Source: DASUBV01 sp035763085
Lineage (GTDB): Bacteria > Actinomycetota > Actinomycetes > Streptosporangiales > Streptosporangiaceae
NCBI GenBank assembly: GCA_035763085.1
Contig: DASUBV010000121.1
Coordinates: forward strand, 1-23,786
Direction: 5' to 3'
DNA length: 23,786 bases
This document shows, piece after piece, positions 7,446 through 15,879 of this stretch. Position numbers and translations under genes: made by a program. The notes under the pieces are model-generated. The model searched no databases and had not been told where the DNA came from. It saw only the letters and a list, made by a program, of their open reading frames with translations. Every line of letters starts with the position of its first letter. The stretch's first letter is position 1.

Positions 7446-8612
7446 CTAGCTCAGCTGGTCAAGCCCGAGCTGACGCGCGAGCACCATGCGCTGCACCTCG
7501 GAGGTCCCCTCGCCGATCTCCAGCACCTTGGCGTCCCGGTAGAACCGGGCCACCGGGAACTCGTTGATGAAGCCGTAGCCGCCGAATACCTGGGTCGCGT
7601 CCCTGGCGTTGTCCATGGCCGCGTTCGAGGCAGCCAGCTTGGCGACCGCCGCCTCCTTCTTGAATGCCTCCCCCGCCACCAGCCGTGCCGCGGCGTCGTA
7701 CCAGGCCAGCCTGGCCAGCTGAGCCCGCGCCTCCATGTCGGCGATCTTGAACTGGATGGCCTGGTAGTGGCCGAGCCGGTGGCCGAACGCCGAGCGCTCG
7801 GCCACGTAGCGCAGGCACTCATCCACGCAGCCCTGGGCCAGCCCGGCCGACAGCGCCGCGATCGCGACCCGGCCCTCGTCCAGCGTCTGCAGGAACTGCG
7901 CGTACCCGCGGCCCTGCGGGCCCAGCAGGTTGCCCGCCGGCACGCGGCAGCCGGAGAAAGCCAGCTCCCGGGTGTCCGAGGCGCACCAGCCGACCTTGGA
8001 GTACTCGCGGCTCACGGTGAAGCCGGCAGTCCCGGCCGGCACCATGATCGCGGAGATCTCGGACCGCCCGGCCGCGCCGCGGCCGGTCCTGGCCAGCACC
8101 GTGACCACCGAGGTGATCGAGGTGCCCGAGTTGGTGATGAAGGACTTCGACCCGTCGATCACCCACTCGTCACCGTCCCGGACAGCCGTTGTCCGCATCC
8201 CGCCGGGAATGTCGGATCCGCCGCCCGGCTCGGTCAGCCCGAAAGCGGCCAGCCGGTCGCCCCGGCACAGGTCCGGCAGCCACTGGTCGCGCTGCGCTGC
8301 CGAGCCGAACCGGTAGATCGGCATGGCGCCGAGGGCGACCCCGGCCTCCAGGGTGATCGCCACCGACGAGTCCACCCGGGCCAGTTCGTGCAGGGCCAGG
8401 CAGAACGCGAAGTAGTCGCCGCCCATCCCGCCGTGCTCCTCGGGAAAGGGCAGGCCGAACAGGCCGAGCTTGGCCATCTTCGCCACGACTGGGTAGGGGA
8501 ACTCGCCGCGCTCGTAGTAGTCGCCGATCACCGGTGCCACCTCGGCACGGGCGAATTCCTCGACTGTCGACCGGAGCGCCTCTTGCTCGTCATTGAGCCG
8601 GAAGCTGACCAT
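7446..8612 (-). CDS. Acyl-CoA dehydrogenase
   Basis: A 388-residue FAD-dependent acyl-CoA dehydrogenase, full length for the family. It oxidises an acyl-CoA to the 2-enoyl-CoA and passes electrons to electron-transfer flavoprotein. The N-terminal helical domain (LNDEQEALRSTVEEFARAEV) is followed by the middle beta domain with signature AFGLTEPGGGSD (123-134) and DGSKSFITNSG. The C-terminal helical domain contains QVFGGYGFINEFPVARFYRD (341-360), then EIGEGTSEVQR, where E368 aligns with the catalytic base of medium-chain enzymes. Chain-length or branched-chain specificity cannot be told. The ATG at 8612 lacks a clear ribosome binding site, so a leaderless transcript is possible. It stands alone, convergent with the binding protein and divergent from the FHA gene. 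Confidence 0.95.
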   Translation of the reverse strand: MVSFRLNDEQEALRSTVEEFARAEVAPVIGDYYERGEFPYPVVAKMAKLGLFGLPFPEEHGGMGGDYFAFCLALHELARVDSSVAITLEAGVALGAMPIYRFGSAAQRDQWLPDLCRGDRLAAFGLTEPGGGSDIPGGMRTTAVRDGDEWVIDGSKSFITNSGTSITSVVTVLARTGRGAAGRSEISAIMVPAGTAGFTVSREYSKVGWCASDTRELAFSGCRVPAGNLLGPQGRGYAQFLQTLDEGRVAIAALSAGLAQGCVDECLRYVAERSAFGHRLGHYQAIQFKIADMEARAQLARLAWYDAAARLVAGEAFKKEAAVAKLAASNAAMDNARDATQVFGGYGFINEFPVARFYRDAKVLEIGEGTSEVQRMVLARQLGLDQLS

Positions 8613-8715
8613 GGCAGCGATGCTACCGGCCGGTCCGGCACGTTCCGGCCGCCGCCTGGGCCGGCCATCCGGGCACCATCGGGCGGTTCCCGCGCGTTAG
8701 TCTCTCGTGCGGGTG

Positions 8716-8742
8716 GCGGTTTGCCCCGGCCGGGGCAACCGC
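8716..8742. promoter_or_regulatory. Perfect 18-base palindrome upstream of the FHA gene
   Basis: TTGCCCCGG/CCGGGGCAA (8721-8738) is a perfect palindrome with no spacer. With one bulged T (8720) it extends by GCGG (8716-8719) to CCGC (8739-8742). It lies in the 199-base divergent region, 70 bases before the FHA start, and may be an operator or a structured leader. No regulator gene is adjacent. Confidence 0.5.
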
Positions 8743-8811
8743 GACCGCTGCCGCTCCGTCAGAACTGGCATGAGCGGTGCCGAAGACCAAAGAGCTGTCC
8801 TGGAGGACGTG

Positions 8812-9339
8812 ATGGCGACCCTGAACTGCCCGACCTGCGCAGCGACGGTCAAGCCAGCGGACCTCATCTGCTTTACCTGCGGCGCGAACCTGCCGCGGCA
8901 GGTGGCCTGGAAGGAAGAGCCGCCCGCGCCCACCACGGTCATGCAGGAGTACCTCAAGCGCGAGGACCGGACCGGGCCGATCTCGGCGTCGGTGCTGCGG
9001 CTGTCCTTCCCGACCGGCAACGTGGAGGTGCCCGCCGGGACCTCGCTGCTGCTCGGCCGCGACCCGGCCGAGTCGCTGGTCGCGGCCGCGTTCTCCAGCT
9101 ATGAGAACGTGTCCCGCCGGCATGCCACGGTCACCATGGACGACGCCGGGCACGCCAGCATCCGCGATGAGCACTCCACTAACGGCACGTTCGTGAACGG
9201 GGACCGGGTACTGCCCGGCATCGCGGTCCGGCTCGCGGATGGCGATGTCGTCCGGCTGGCCGCCGATGTCACCGCCGAGGTGCTGCTGCCCCGCCAGGAG
9301 CCCGACCCCGCGTCGCTCAGCCGCCCCGACATGCCCTGA
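8812..9339 (+). CDS. Zinc-ribbon and FHA-domain protein
   Basis: 175 residues. An N-terminal zinc ribbon has Cys pairs CPTC (6-9) and CFTC (20-23). A linker follows, then a forkhead-associated domain of about 60-160 with LLGRDP (GR at 82-83), the phosphothreonine-binding segment SRRHA (101-105) and the loop TNGTFVNG (123-130). FHA domains bind phosphothreonine peptides, usually on Ser/Thr kinase substrates or on the kinases themselves. I chose the ATG at 8812 because GGAGG stands 5 bases upstream and the zinc ribbon begins right after it. Upstream in-frame starts at 8770 and 8707 lack such a site. No membrane segment is present, so it is probably a cytosolic phospho-adaptor. No active kinase gene lies next to it. 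Confidence 0.9.
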   Translation: MATLNCPTCAATVKPADLICFTCGANLPRQVAWKEEPPAPTTVMQEYLKREDRTGPISASVLRLSFPTGNVEVPAGTSLLLGRDPAESLVAAAFSSYENVSRRHATVTMDDAGHASIRDEHSTNGTFVNGDRVLPGIAVRLADGDVVRLAADVTAEVLLPRQEPDPASLSRPDMP

Positions 9340-9351
9340 CATGCCCTGACC

Positions 9352-9385
9352 TGCCCCGGTAGCCCGGTCGCCGGCGGCCGGGGCA
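9352..9385 (+). terminator. Hairpin after the FHA gene
   Basis: TGCCCCGG (9352-9359) pairs with CCGGGGCA (9378-9385) across an 18-base loop that can itself fold as CCGG/CCGG. It starts 12 bases after the FHA stop. A directly repeated CATGCCCTGA precedes it, one copy covering the stop codon. Confidence 0.5.
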
Positions 9386-9483
9386 CTGGGCCCCGTCCCG
9401 GCTCTGGCCCGGAGCCGGCCAGGCCGTAACCTGAACCACGTGGGCCAGCGGGAGCGGGGTAACCAGGCGTTCACGGGGCATCA

Positions 9484-10428
9484 GTGATCGACCTCGAGCT
9501 CACCTGGCGTGAGGCCGTCATCATGGGCGGGATCCTGGCCGCCGGAACCGTCCCGCTGCGCCGGTCCGGCCGCCCCCGGCTGGTCGCGGCGAGCACGTTC
9601 ACGCTGGAAACGGCGCTGATCCTGGGCCTGTTCGCGCTGTGGCAGTTCGCTGGCTCCTACGGCTTCATGAGCCCGGACGGCGCGCTGGGCCGGGGCCGCT
9701 GGATCTGGCATGTCGAGCGGGTCTGGCACCTGCCCAGCGAGACCTGGCTGCAGCATGTCTTCCTGCCGTATCCGCTGCTGGTCCAGTTCTTCAACATGTA
9801 TTACGCGATCTTGCACTTCCCGGTGCTGATCGCCTGCATGATCTGGCTGTTCGTCCGGCACCGGCCTGCCTACCGGCGATTCCGCACGACTCTGGTCGGC
9901 CTCACCGGCGCCTGCCTGATCATCCAGTTCGTGCCGGTCGCGCCGCCGCGGATGCTGCCGGGCACCGCCATGGTCGACACCGCGATCCGCTATGGCCAGT
10001 CGGTCTACGGCAGCGTCGCCGGGTTCGAGGCCGATGAGCTGTCCGCCATGCCGTCGGTGCACGTGGGCTGGGCCATCCTGGTCGCCGTGGTGGTCATCAC
10101 CACGCTGCACACCCGGTGGCGCTGGCTCGCCCTGCTCTACCCGGCGATGACCACGCTGGCCGTGGTGGTGACCGCCAACCACTACTGGGCCGATGGCATC
10201 GTCGCGGGCGTGCTGCTAGTACTCGTTCTCGGAATTCAGGCGGCCGGCCGCCGCGTCTGGGCCCGGGTATCGGGCAGGGTTCGCCATTCAGGGCTATATC
10301 CCGATAGCCGGACATGGCATGATCCGGATAACAAAGCCCCCATCAGCACCCGAGGTAACAATGGCGGTACCAGCGGCTCCGGCGACGACAGAGACCGGGC
10401 TCCGGCGCAACGCGATCGGTCTGCGTGA
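9484..10428 (+). CDS. PAP2-superfamily integral membrane phosphatase (AUR1/inositol-phosphotransferase-like)
   Basis: A 314-residue multi-pass membrane protein, with hydrophobic segments near 12-22, 38-58, 95-124, 137-152, 195-208, 217-230 and 238-252. The PAP2 catalytic pieces are PPRMLPG (154-160), MPSVHVGWA (189-197, nucleophile-side His193) and NHYWADGIVAG (232-242, His233 and Asp237). This spacing fits the PAP2_3/AUR1-like branch, which acts on lipid phosphates or transfers lipid-linked phosphoalcohols. Substrate is unknown. The GTG at 9484 has only a weak upstream GGGG and the start is uncertain. The hydrophilic tail after residue 255 has no domain, and its last 68 bases overlap the permease gene in another frame. 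Confidence 0.88.
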   Translation: MIDLELTWREAVIMGGILAAGTVPLRRSGRPRLVAASTFTLETALILGLFALWQFAGSYGFMSPDGALGRGRWIWHVERVWHLPSETWLQHVFLPYPLLVQFFNMYYAILHFPVLIACMIWLFVRHRPAYRRFRTTLVGLTGACLIIQFVPVAPPRMLPGTAMVDTAIRYGQSVYGSVAGFEADELSAMPSVHVGWAILVAVVVITTLHTRWRWLALLYPAMTTLAVVVTANHYWADGIVAGVLLVLVLGIQAAGRRVWARVSGRVRHSGLYPDSRTWHDPDNKAPISTRGNNGGTSGSGDDRDRAPAQRDRSA

Positions 10429-11824
10429 GGTCGCATTCCAGAGCATTACCGATATGGCGCCGGGCGCGGCTATTGCCGCCTCCATCCCGGCTGGCGCCGC
10501 CTTCGCCGGCGGGTCACTGCCGCTGTCGGTGCTGCTGGCCCTGATCGCCAGCCTGTTCTGCGCGTGGTCGATCGGGCTGCTGGCCCGGGAGATGCCCTCG
10601 GCCGGGTCGCTGGCCACCTACGCCGCCCGCGGCCTGCACCCGTCGGTCGGCTTCCTGGTGGCCTGGGGCTACGCGCTGGTCGGCCTGCTGATCCCGCCGC
10701 TGGTCCTGCTGCAGCTCGGCTTCACCACGGCGAGCACGATCAACTCGGAGTTCTCCGGCTACCCGGCGAGCCTGTGGTGGCCGTGGTCGCTGGCCGGCGC
10801 GGTGATCGTGCTGGCCGCCGGCTACTACGGGATCCGGACCTCGACCCGGCTCGGCACCATTCTCGGATTGTTCGAGATCGGAGTATTCGTGGTGCTGGCG
10901 GTGTTCCTCATCGTCCACGCGGGCAGCCACAACACCCTCAGCGTGTTCGGCACCTCCTACACCGCCCCCGGCTTCAAGGGCATCTCCGGGGTGATCGCCG
11001 GCTCGGTCTACACCGTGCTGGCCTTCGGCGGCCTGGAAGGCGCCGCGCCGCTGGCCGAGGAAGCCCGCAACCCGCGCAAGACCATCCAGCGCGCGGTGCT
11101 GCTGGCCACGCTGGTGATCGGCGTGCTGTACGTGTTCACCACCTACGCCGTCGACGTCGCCTACGGGCCGGGCAGGTTCGCCGCCTTCGCCGCGGAGACC
11201 GGCAACGCCTCCTGGGAGGGCCTGGCCCGGTCGCTGTACGGGCTGTTCTGGTTCTTCGTGTTCCTGGCCATCGTGAACTCCACGATCGCCAACGCCAACG
11301 CCGGGATCAACGTGTCCAGCCGGACCGCCTACGCGATGGGCCGGATCGGCGCCTTCCCGCGGCTGCTGGCCCAGGTGCACCCGCGGCACCGGTCCCCGCA
11401 CACCGCCATCCTGACCGCCTTCGCGGTGACGGTGGCCGTCACCCTGGGCCTGGGCCTGGGCTACGACCCGACCGAGGCGTTCTTCATGGTCGGCACCGGC
11501 CTGGTGATCATCCTGGCCGCGATCTACATCCTGATGAACGCCGCCTGCATCGGCTACTTCGCCCGCAAGGGCGGCCTGAGCCCGCTCCAGCACGTGCTGA
11601 TCCCGGTGCTGGGCATCGCGGCGTTCATCCCGGCCTGGCTCACCGCGGCCGGCATCAAGGCGTTCTCGTTCGTGGCCCCGCTGTCCCCGCCGGTGTCCTA
11701 CATGGGGCCGGCCGTCGGCGTGTGGATGGTGCTCGGCCTGATCTACCTGGTCTACCTGTACCGCAAGGCGCCCGAGCGGGTGACCCAGGTCGGCCTCGTC
11801 CACCTGGACGACGAGCCGGCGTAG
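10361..11824 (+). CDS. APC-family amino acid/polyamine permease
   Basis: A 487-residue permease with about 12 membrane helices. The first helix region carries AFQSITDMAPGAAIAASIPA, corresponding to the conserved unwound TM1 of the amino acid-polyamine-organocation superfamily. FGGLEGAAPLAEEARNPRKT is the hallmark TM6-loop segment of that superfamily, and the usual INVSSRTAYAMGR segment follows. The C terminus is short and charged. The ATG at 10361 (MAVPAAP) has GAGGT about 4 bases upstream. An in-frame ATG at 10319 would add 14 residues. The start lies within the PAP2 coding region, so either the two are co-transcribed or the permease promoter sits inside the PAP2 tail. Substrate, probably an amino acid or amine, is not determined. 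Confidence 0.93.
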   Translation: MAVPAAPATTETGLRRNAIGLREVAFQSITDMAPGAAIAASIPAGAAFAGGSLPLSVLLALIASLFCAWSIGLLAREMPSAGSLATYAARGLHPSVGFLVAWGYALVGLLIPPLVLLQLGFTTASTINSEFSGYPASLWWPWSLAGAVIVLAAGYYGIRTSTRLGTILGLFEIGVFVVLAVFLIVHAGSHNTLSVFGTSYTAPGFKGISGVIAGSVYTVLAFGGLEGAAPLAEEARNPRKTIQRAVLLATLVIGVLYVFTTYAVDVAYGPGRFAAFAAETGNASWEGLARSLYGLFWFFVFLAIVNSTIANANAGINVSSRTAYAMGRIGAFPRLLAQVHPRHRSPHTAILTAFAVTVAVTLGLGLGYDPTEAFFMVGTGLVIILAAIYILMNAACIGYFARKGGLSPLQHVLIPVLGIAAFIPAWLTAAGIKAFSFVAPLSPPVSYMGPAVGVWMVLGLIYLVYLYRKAPERVTQVGLVHLDDEPA

Positions 11825-11847
11825 CCCGGGCACCTCCAGGGCACGAC

Positions 11848-11872
11848 GCCGGCAGCTGCCGTAGCTGGCGGC
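11848..11872. terminator. Hairpin between convergent permease and winged-helix genes
   Basis: GCCGGCAGCT (11848-11857) pairs with AGCTGGCGGC (11863-11872) with one mismatch and a GCCGT loop. It lies in the 119-base gap between two stops. Confidence 0.55.
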
Positions 11873-11943
11873 CGCGGCGGCCCGACGCCGGCGGCCGGGA
11901 GTGCCGGGACCCGGCCGGGCAGTCACGCCATGGCGCGCAGCGG

Positions 11944-13017
11944 TCAGCCGAGGGCGAGGAAGCGGCGGACGTCGGCAGCGTCGGCAGCGACGGCCGCCGC
12001 GACATCGCCGGGCAGCGGACCGAAGCGCTGCTCGGTGATGACTCCCCCCGACAGGCTCCACAGGCCGGCGGCCCGGCCCTCGACCAGCAGGAACGGGCGG
12101 AACAGCCCGTTGACGGTGACGACCTCGCGATGCTCGCCGAGGACCGGCTCGCGGGAGGTCCAGCCGTGCAGCACCGGGTCGTAGGCGCCCAGCAGCCGCG
12201 GCGGCGGCAGGCCGGCGCCCCGGCGAGCCGCGGCGAGATCCAGCAGGCCCTGCTCGCTTCCCGGCTGGCCGGCGTCGCCTGGCTCGCTGGCCGGCCACCC
12301 GGCCAGCTCGGCGGCAATGGCCGACAGGCCGCGCCGGGCGTCGCGCAGCGGCAGGCCGGCCCACTTGGCCAGGTCGCGCTCGGTGGCCGGGCCGTGCCCG
12401 GCCAGGAACCGGCGGGCCAGCTCGGCCAGCGCGACGTCGCGGTCCAGCGCGGGCGGCGGCGGGCCGAGCCAGTCGCGCACCAGGGCGTACGCGTGCTCGC
12501 CGCCGGACATCGGGCCGCGGACGGCGATGCCGCGCAGGCAGGCCAGCATCAGCTCGTGCACCAGCGCCTGGCCCTGCGTCCGCACCCCGGCCGCGGCGAT
12601 CCGCTCGCGCAACTGCGGCCGGGTCAGCGGCCCCTCGCTGGCCAGTGCCGTCTCGATGACGGCTACCGCCGTGTCGGCGGCAGCGGGTGACACGCCCTCC
12701 TGCTCCAGCCGCCGGGCATTGGCGGTCCGCAGCGGCGGGGTCACCAGCGGGTGCAGCCACCAGTAATCCTCGGCGGCGACCAGGTGCAGGGTGCCGCGAT
12801 TCAGCCAGCTGATCAGCAGCGACCGGCTGGTCAGCGCGGCATCGACGTCGGCGGCGGTCAGCCCGGCCGAACGCGGCCGGATGGCCAGCCGGGCGCCGCG
12901 CGGGTCCTGGGCCTGGACGGCCAGCAGCCGCCGGGTCACCTCGGCAGCACTGCGCGCGGGCGGCCCGGTCAGCAGCTGCGCGGAGAACCGCGCCGCCTGC
13001 AGCGCAGCCGGGCTCAC
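11944..13017 (-). CDS. Winged-helix DNA-binding domain protein (YcaQ/AlkX-like, HTH_42)
   Basis: A 357-residue protein of the winged-helix family named for E. coli YcaQ. Family landmarks occur in order: RRLLAVQAQDPRGARLA (29-45), ISWLNRGTLHLVAAEDYWWL (69-88), the central winged-helix region (about 120-235), PRLLGAYDPVLHGW (273-286), and VNGLFRPFLLVEGRAAGLW (302-320). Members include DNA glycosylases that unhook interstrand crosslinks and cluster-encoded resistance proteins such as AlkZ/YcaQ types. The first segment reads QAQD in place of the Q[VL/A]Q-type catalytic stretch of those enzymes, so activity is plausible but unproven. The GTG at 13017 lacks a clear ribosome binding site. It lies 61 bases after the aldo/keto reductase stop, likely in the same transcript. 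Confidence 0.88.
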   Translation of the reverse strand: MSPAALQAARFSAQLLTGPPARSAAEVTRRLLAVQAQDPRGARLAIRPRSAGLTAADVDAALTSRSLLISWLNRGTLHLVAAEDYWWLHPLVTPPLRTANARRLEQEGVSPAAADTAVAVIETALASEGPLTRPQLRERIAAAGVRTQGQALVHELMLACLRGIAVRGPMSGGEHAYALVRDWLGPPPPALDRDVALAELARRFLAGHGPATERDLAKWAGLPLRDARRGLSAIAAELAGWPASEPGDAGQPGSEQGLLDLAAARRGAGLPPPRLLGAYDPVLHGWTSREPVLGEHREVVTVNGLFRPFLLVEGRAAGLWSLSGGVITEQRFGPLPGDVAAAVAADAADVRRFLALG

Positions 13018-13078
13018 GCCCGGGCTGCCCGGCTGACGGCCGCGTGGCCCAGCGGCGGCCGGCCCGGCAGCGCGCGGC

Positions 13079-14086
13079 TCACGGCTGCGCGGCCCGCTCG
13101 CTGTCCAGGCCGGCCATCTGGCGCGCCTCGTAGCGGTCCCCGGCCACCTGGCCGGGCGGCACGGCCGCTTCCAGGCTGGCCAGCTCGCCGGGGGTCAGCC
13201 CGAGGTCCAGGGCGCCGAGCGTCTCGGCCAGCCGGACCCGGCGCTTGGTGCCGATCAGCGGGATGATGTCGGGTCCCTGCGCCAGCGCCCAGGCGAACGC
13301 GAGCTGCGCGGTGGTGACGCCTTTCCCGGCGGCGATCGCCTCCAGCGCGGTGAGCAGGTCCAGGTTGCGGCGCAGGTTCTCGCCCTGGAACCGCGGGAAG
13401 CGCTGCCGCGGGTCCTGGTCGCCGATGGCCCGGGCGCTGGCGGAGCTGAGCAGCCCGCGCGACAGGATGCCGTAGGCGGTGACGCTGATTCCCAGTTCCC
13501 GGACCGCGGGCAGGATCTCGGCCTCGATGCCCCGGCTCATCAGCGAGTACTCGATCTGCAGCGCGCTGACCGGGTGCACCGCGTGGGCCCGGCGGATGGT
13601 CGCGGCGCCCATCTCCGACAGGCCGAGGTACCGGACGTAGCCGGCCTGGATCAGCTCGGCGATGGCGCCGACAGTGTCCTCGATGGGCACCCGCGGGTCC
13701 AGCCGGGCTGGCTGGTACAGGTCGACGTAGTCGGTGCCGAGCCGGGTCAGGGTGTAGGCCAGCGAGTTCTTGACCATCACCGGGCTGGCGTCGTGCCCGA
13801 TGAACGCGCCGCCGGGGTCGCGCTGCCCGCCGAACTTGACCTGGATGAACACACGGTCCCGCGGCACGCAGCGCAGCGCATCGCGCAGCAGCAGCTCGTT
13901 GTGGCCCATGCCGTAGAAGTCGCCGGTGTCCAGCAGCGTGATGCCGGCGTCCAGGGCGGCGCGGATCGTGGCGATGCTCTCCGGCTCCTCGGCCGGCCCG
14001 TAGATGCCCGACATGCCCATCAGGCCCAGGCCCATCCGCGAGACCGCGGGACCGCCCTGCCCGAGCGCCACGGTGCTGATCGTCAT
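13079..14086 (-). CDS. Aldo/keto reductase
   Basis: A 335-residue NADP(H)-dependent aldo/keto reductase with a TIM-barrel layout. The barrel contains LLDTGDFYGMGHNE (51-64), with D53 and Y58 as catalytic residues, and VKFGG with K84. LYQPARLDP (123-131) stands where LYYQHRVDP usually carries the catalytic His, so the His position is Ala127. The cofactor region is near the C terminus (PLIGTKRRVRLAETLGAL). The ATG at 14086 has GGGAGG upstream at a long spacing of about 13. It sits between the amidohydrolase (65 bases upstream) and the winged-helix gene, all in one direction, suggesting co-transcription. The natural substrate is unknown. The barrel and three of four tetrad residues make the family call firm. 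Confidence 0.94.
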   Translation of the reverse strand: MTISTVALGQGGPAVSRMGLGLMGMSGIYGPAEEPESIATIRAALDAGITLLDTGDFYGMGHNELLLRDALRCVPRDRVFIQVKFGGQRDPGGAFIGHDASPVMVKNSLAYTLTRLGTDYVDLYQPARLDPRVPIEDTVGAIAELIQAGYVRYLGLSEMGAATIRRAHAVHPVSALQIEYSLMSRGIEAEILPAVRELGISVTAYGILSRGLLSSASARAIGDQDPRQRFPRFQGENLRRNLDLLTALEAIAAGKGVTTAQLAFAWALAQGPDIIPLIGTKRRVRLAETLGALDLGLTPGELASLEAAVPPGQVAGDRYEARQMAGLDSERAAQP

Positions 14087-14151
14087 GAAGCGGCCCGACC
14101 TCCCGGAACGGCGTTGTGCTTACGTACTTACAGGGTATCGGGAAGTGGCCA

Positions 14152-15852
14152 TCAGGCCCGGAATACCGTCTCGCCATTGACGAGCGTCTGCTGCACCGTG
14201 ATGCTGGCGATCTCGTGCTCCGGCACCGCGAATGGATCGCGGTCCAGCACGATCAGGTCGGCGAGCTTGCCCGGCGTGATGGTCCCCGTCTCGTCGTCCA
14301 GGTGATTCACGTAAGCCGACCCGGCGGTGTAGGCGGCCAGCGCCTGGGCCAGGTCCAGGGCCTGGCCGGGCAGGAACGGCTCGGCCTCGGCGCCGGACGC
14401 GCCGTGCAGCGCGCGGTTGACCGCCACGTGGATGGCGCGCAGCGGGCTGGCGCTGGTGACCGACCAGTCGCTGCCGCAGGCCAGCCGGGCCCCGGCGGCG
14501 GCCAGGTCGCCGAAGACGTACTGCCGGGCGGCGCGCTCGGGCCCGAGGAACGGGATGGTCAGCTCGTCCATCTGCGGCTCGTGCGCGGCCCACAGTGCCT
14601 GCATGTTGGCCGTGACGCCGAGCTGGGCGAAGCGGGGCACGTCGTCGGGGTGCACCACCTGCAGGTGCGCGATGTGATGGCGCAGGGCGGTCGCGCCGGC
14701 CGGGCCGTTAGCCGCCCGGGCGGCGGCGATGGCGTCCAGCGACTCGCGGACCGCGCGGTCGCCGATGGCGTGCAGGTGCACCTGGAACTGCTCGGCATCC
14801 AGTGCGGTCACGTACTCCCTGAGCGCCTCCGGGTCCACGTAGGACAGCCCGGAGCCGTGGTCACGGTGACAGCCGGCGGGATCCAGGTACGGGTCGATCA
14901 TCGCGGCGGTGTGGTTCTCGGCGACGCCGTCCTGCATGATCTTGACGGTGCCGGCCCGGAACCGGCCGGCCTGGCCGCGCTCGCGGCGGGCCAGGATGCC
15001 GGGCAGCTGCTCGGCGCCCCGGCTGCGGTCCCACCACAGCGCGCCGCGCACCCGGGCGGTGAGCTGGCCGCTTTCCGCGGCGGCCAGGTAGGCGTCCAGC
15101 GGGTCCAGCGAGCCGAGGTAGCTGCCGACGATGGCGTCCTGCCAGCCGGTGATGCCGCGGGCGTGCAGGTGCTGCTGAGCCAGCAGCAGCCCGGCCACCT
15201 GCTCGGCCAGCGACGGGTCCGGGACCAGCGCGCCGACCAGATTGGCGGCTCCCTCGTGCAGGGTGCCCTGCGGGCCGCCGCCGGCCTCGCGCTCGATGCG
15301 GCCGTCGCGAGGGTCTGGGGTGCGGGCATCCAGGCCGGCCAGCTCCAGGGCGCGGGTGCTGACCCATGCGCCGTGCGCGTCGCGGTTGAGCAGGTAGGCG
15401 GGCCGGCCGCCGGTAACGGCGTCGAGGGCCTGGCGGCCGGGGGTGCCGTTCTCGAACCACTCCATCCGCCAGCCGCCGCCGGCGATCCACTCCTTCTCCG
15501 GGTGCGCGCGGGCGTAGGCGCTGATCCGGGCCAGCGCCTCGTCCAGGGTGGCGGCGCCGATCAGGTTGCAGCCGGCCATGGTGACGCCGGCGAAGGCGGG
15601 GTGCACGTGCGCGTCCTGGAAACCGGGCAGCACCGCGCGGCCGGCCAGGCTGATGACCTCGGTACGCGGGCCGGTCAGGTCCCGGAACTGCGCGTCGCCG
15701 GCATCGCCGACCGCGGCGATCCGGCCGCCGGCGATGGCCACGGCGGTGGCCGGCCGCCCGCCGGGCCCGGCGGCGGGTCCCAGCCGCGCGCCGTCCGGGC
15801 CCGCGGTGTAGACCGAGCCGCCAGCGAGGATCACGTCCGCGTGCCCGCTCAT
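14152..15852 (-). CDS. YtcJ-like amidohydrolase (amidohydrolase family 3)
   Basis: A 566-residue metal-dependent amidohydrolase. The N-terminal beta-sandwich strand (ADVILAGGSVYTAGPDG) leads to the metal motif DAHVHP (His82, His84). Further landmarks are GTVKIMQDGV with K304, VHLHAIGDRA (His359, His361), RHHIAHLQVVH (392-401) and CGSDWSV with D462. The C-terminal sandwich ends at PGKLADLIVLDRDP, typical of this family. Members hydrolyse C-N bonds in amides, carbamates or cyclic ureas, and most YtcJ-like proteins have no assigned substrate. The ATG at 15852 has GGGAG 8 bases upstream. It probably heads a three-gene transcript with the aldo/keto reductase and winged-helix gene. No signal peptide is visible, so it is cytosolic. 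Confidence 0.94.
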   Translation of the reverse strand: MSGHADVILAGGSVYTAGPDGARLGPAAGPGGRPATAVAIAGGRIAAVGDAGDAQFRDLTGPRTEVISLAGRAVLPGFQDAHVHPAFAGVTMAGCNLIGAATLDEALARISAYARAHPEKEWIAGGGWRMEWFENGTPGRQALDAVTGGRPAYLLNRDAHGAWVSTRALELAGLDARTPDPRDGRIEREAGGGPQGTLHEGAANLVGALVPDPSLAEQVAGLLLAQQHLHARGITGWQDAIVGSYLGSLDPLDAYLAAAESGQLTARVRGALWWDRSRGAEQLPGILARRERGQAGRFRAGTVKIMQDGVAENHTAAMIDPYLDPAGCHRDHGSGLSYVDPEALREYVTALDAEQFQVHLHAIGDRAVRESLDAIAAARAANGPAGATALRHHIAHLQVVHPDDVPRFAQLGVTANMQALWAAHEPQMDELTIPFLGPERAARQYVFGDLAAAGARLACGSDWSVTSASPLRAIHVAVNRALHGASGAEAEPFLPGQALDLAQALAAYTAGSAYVNHLDDETGTITPGKLADLIVLDRDPFAVPEHEIASITVQQTLVNGETVFRA

Positions 15853-15879
15853 CGGCCTGTCTCCCGTCCGGGCACCGCC

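Noticed and set aside
10514..12760. Minus-strand frame of 748 codons and matching plus-strand frame of 708 codons over the permease region
   Set aside because: They are shadows of the permease and winged-helix genes, with low-complexity peptides.
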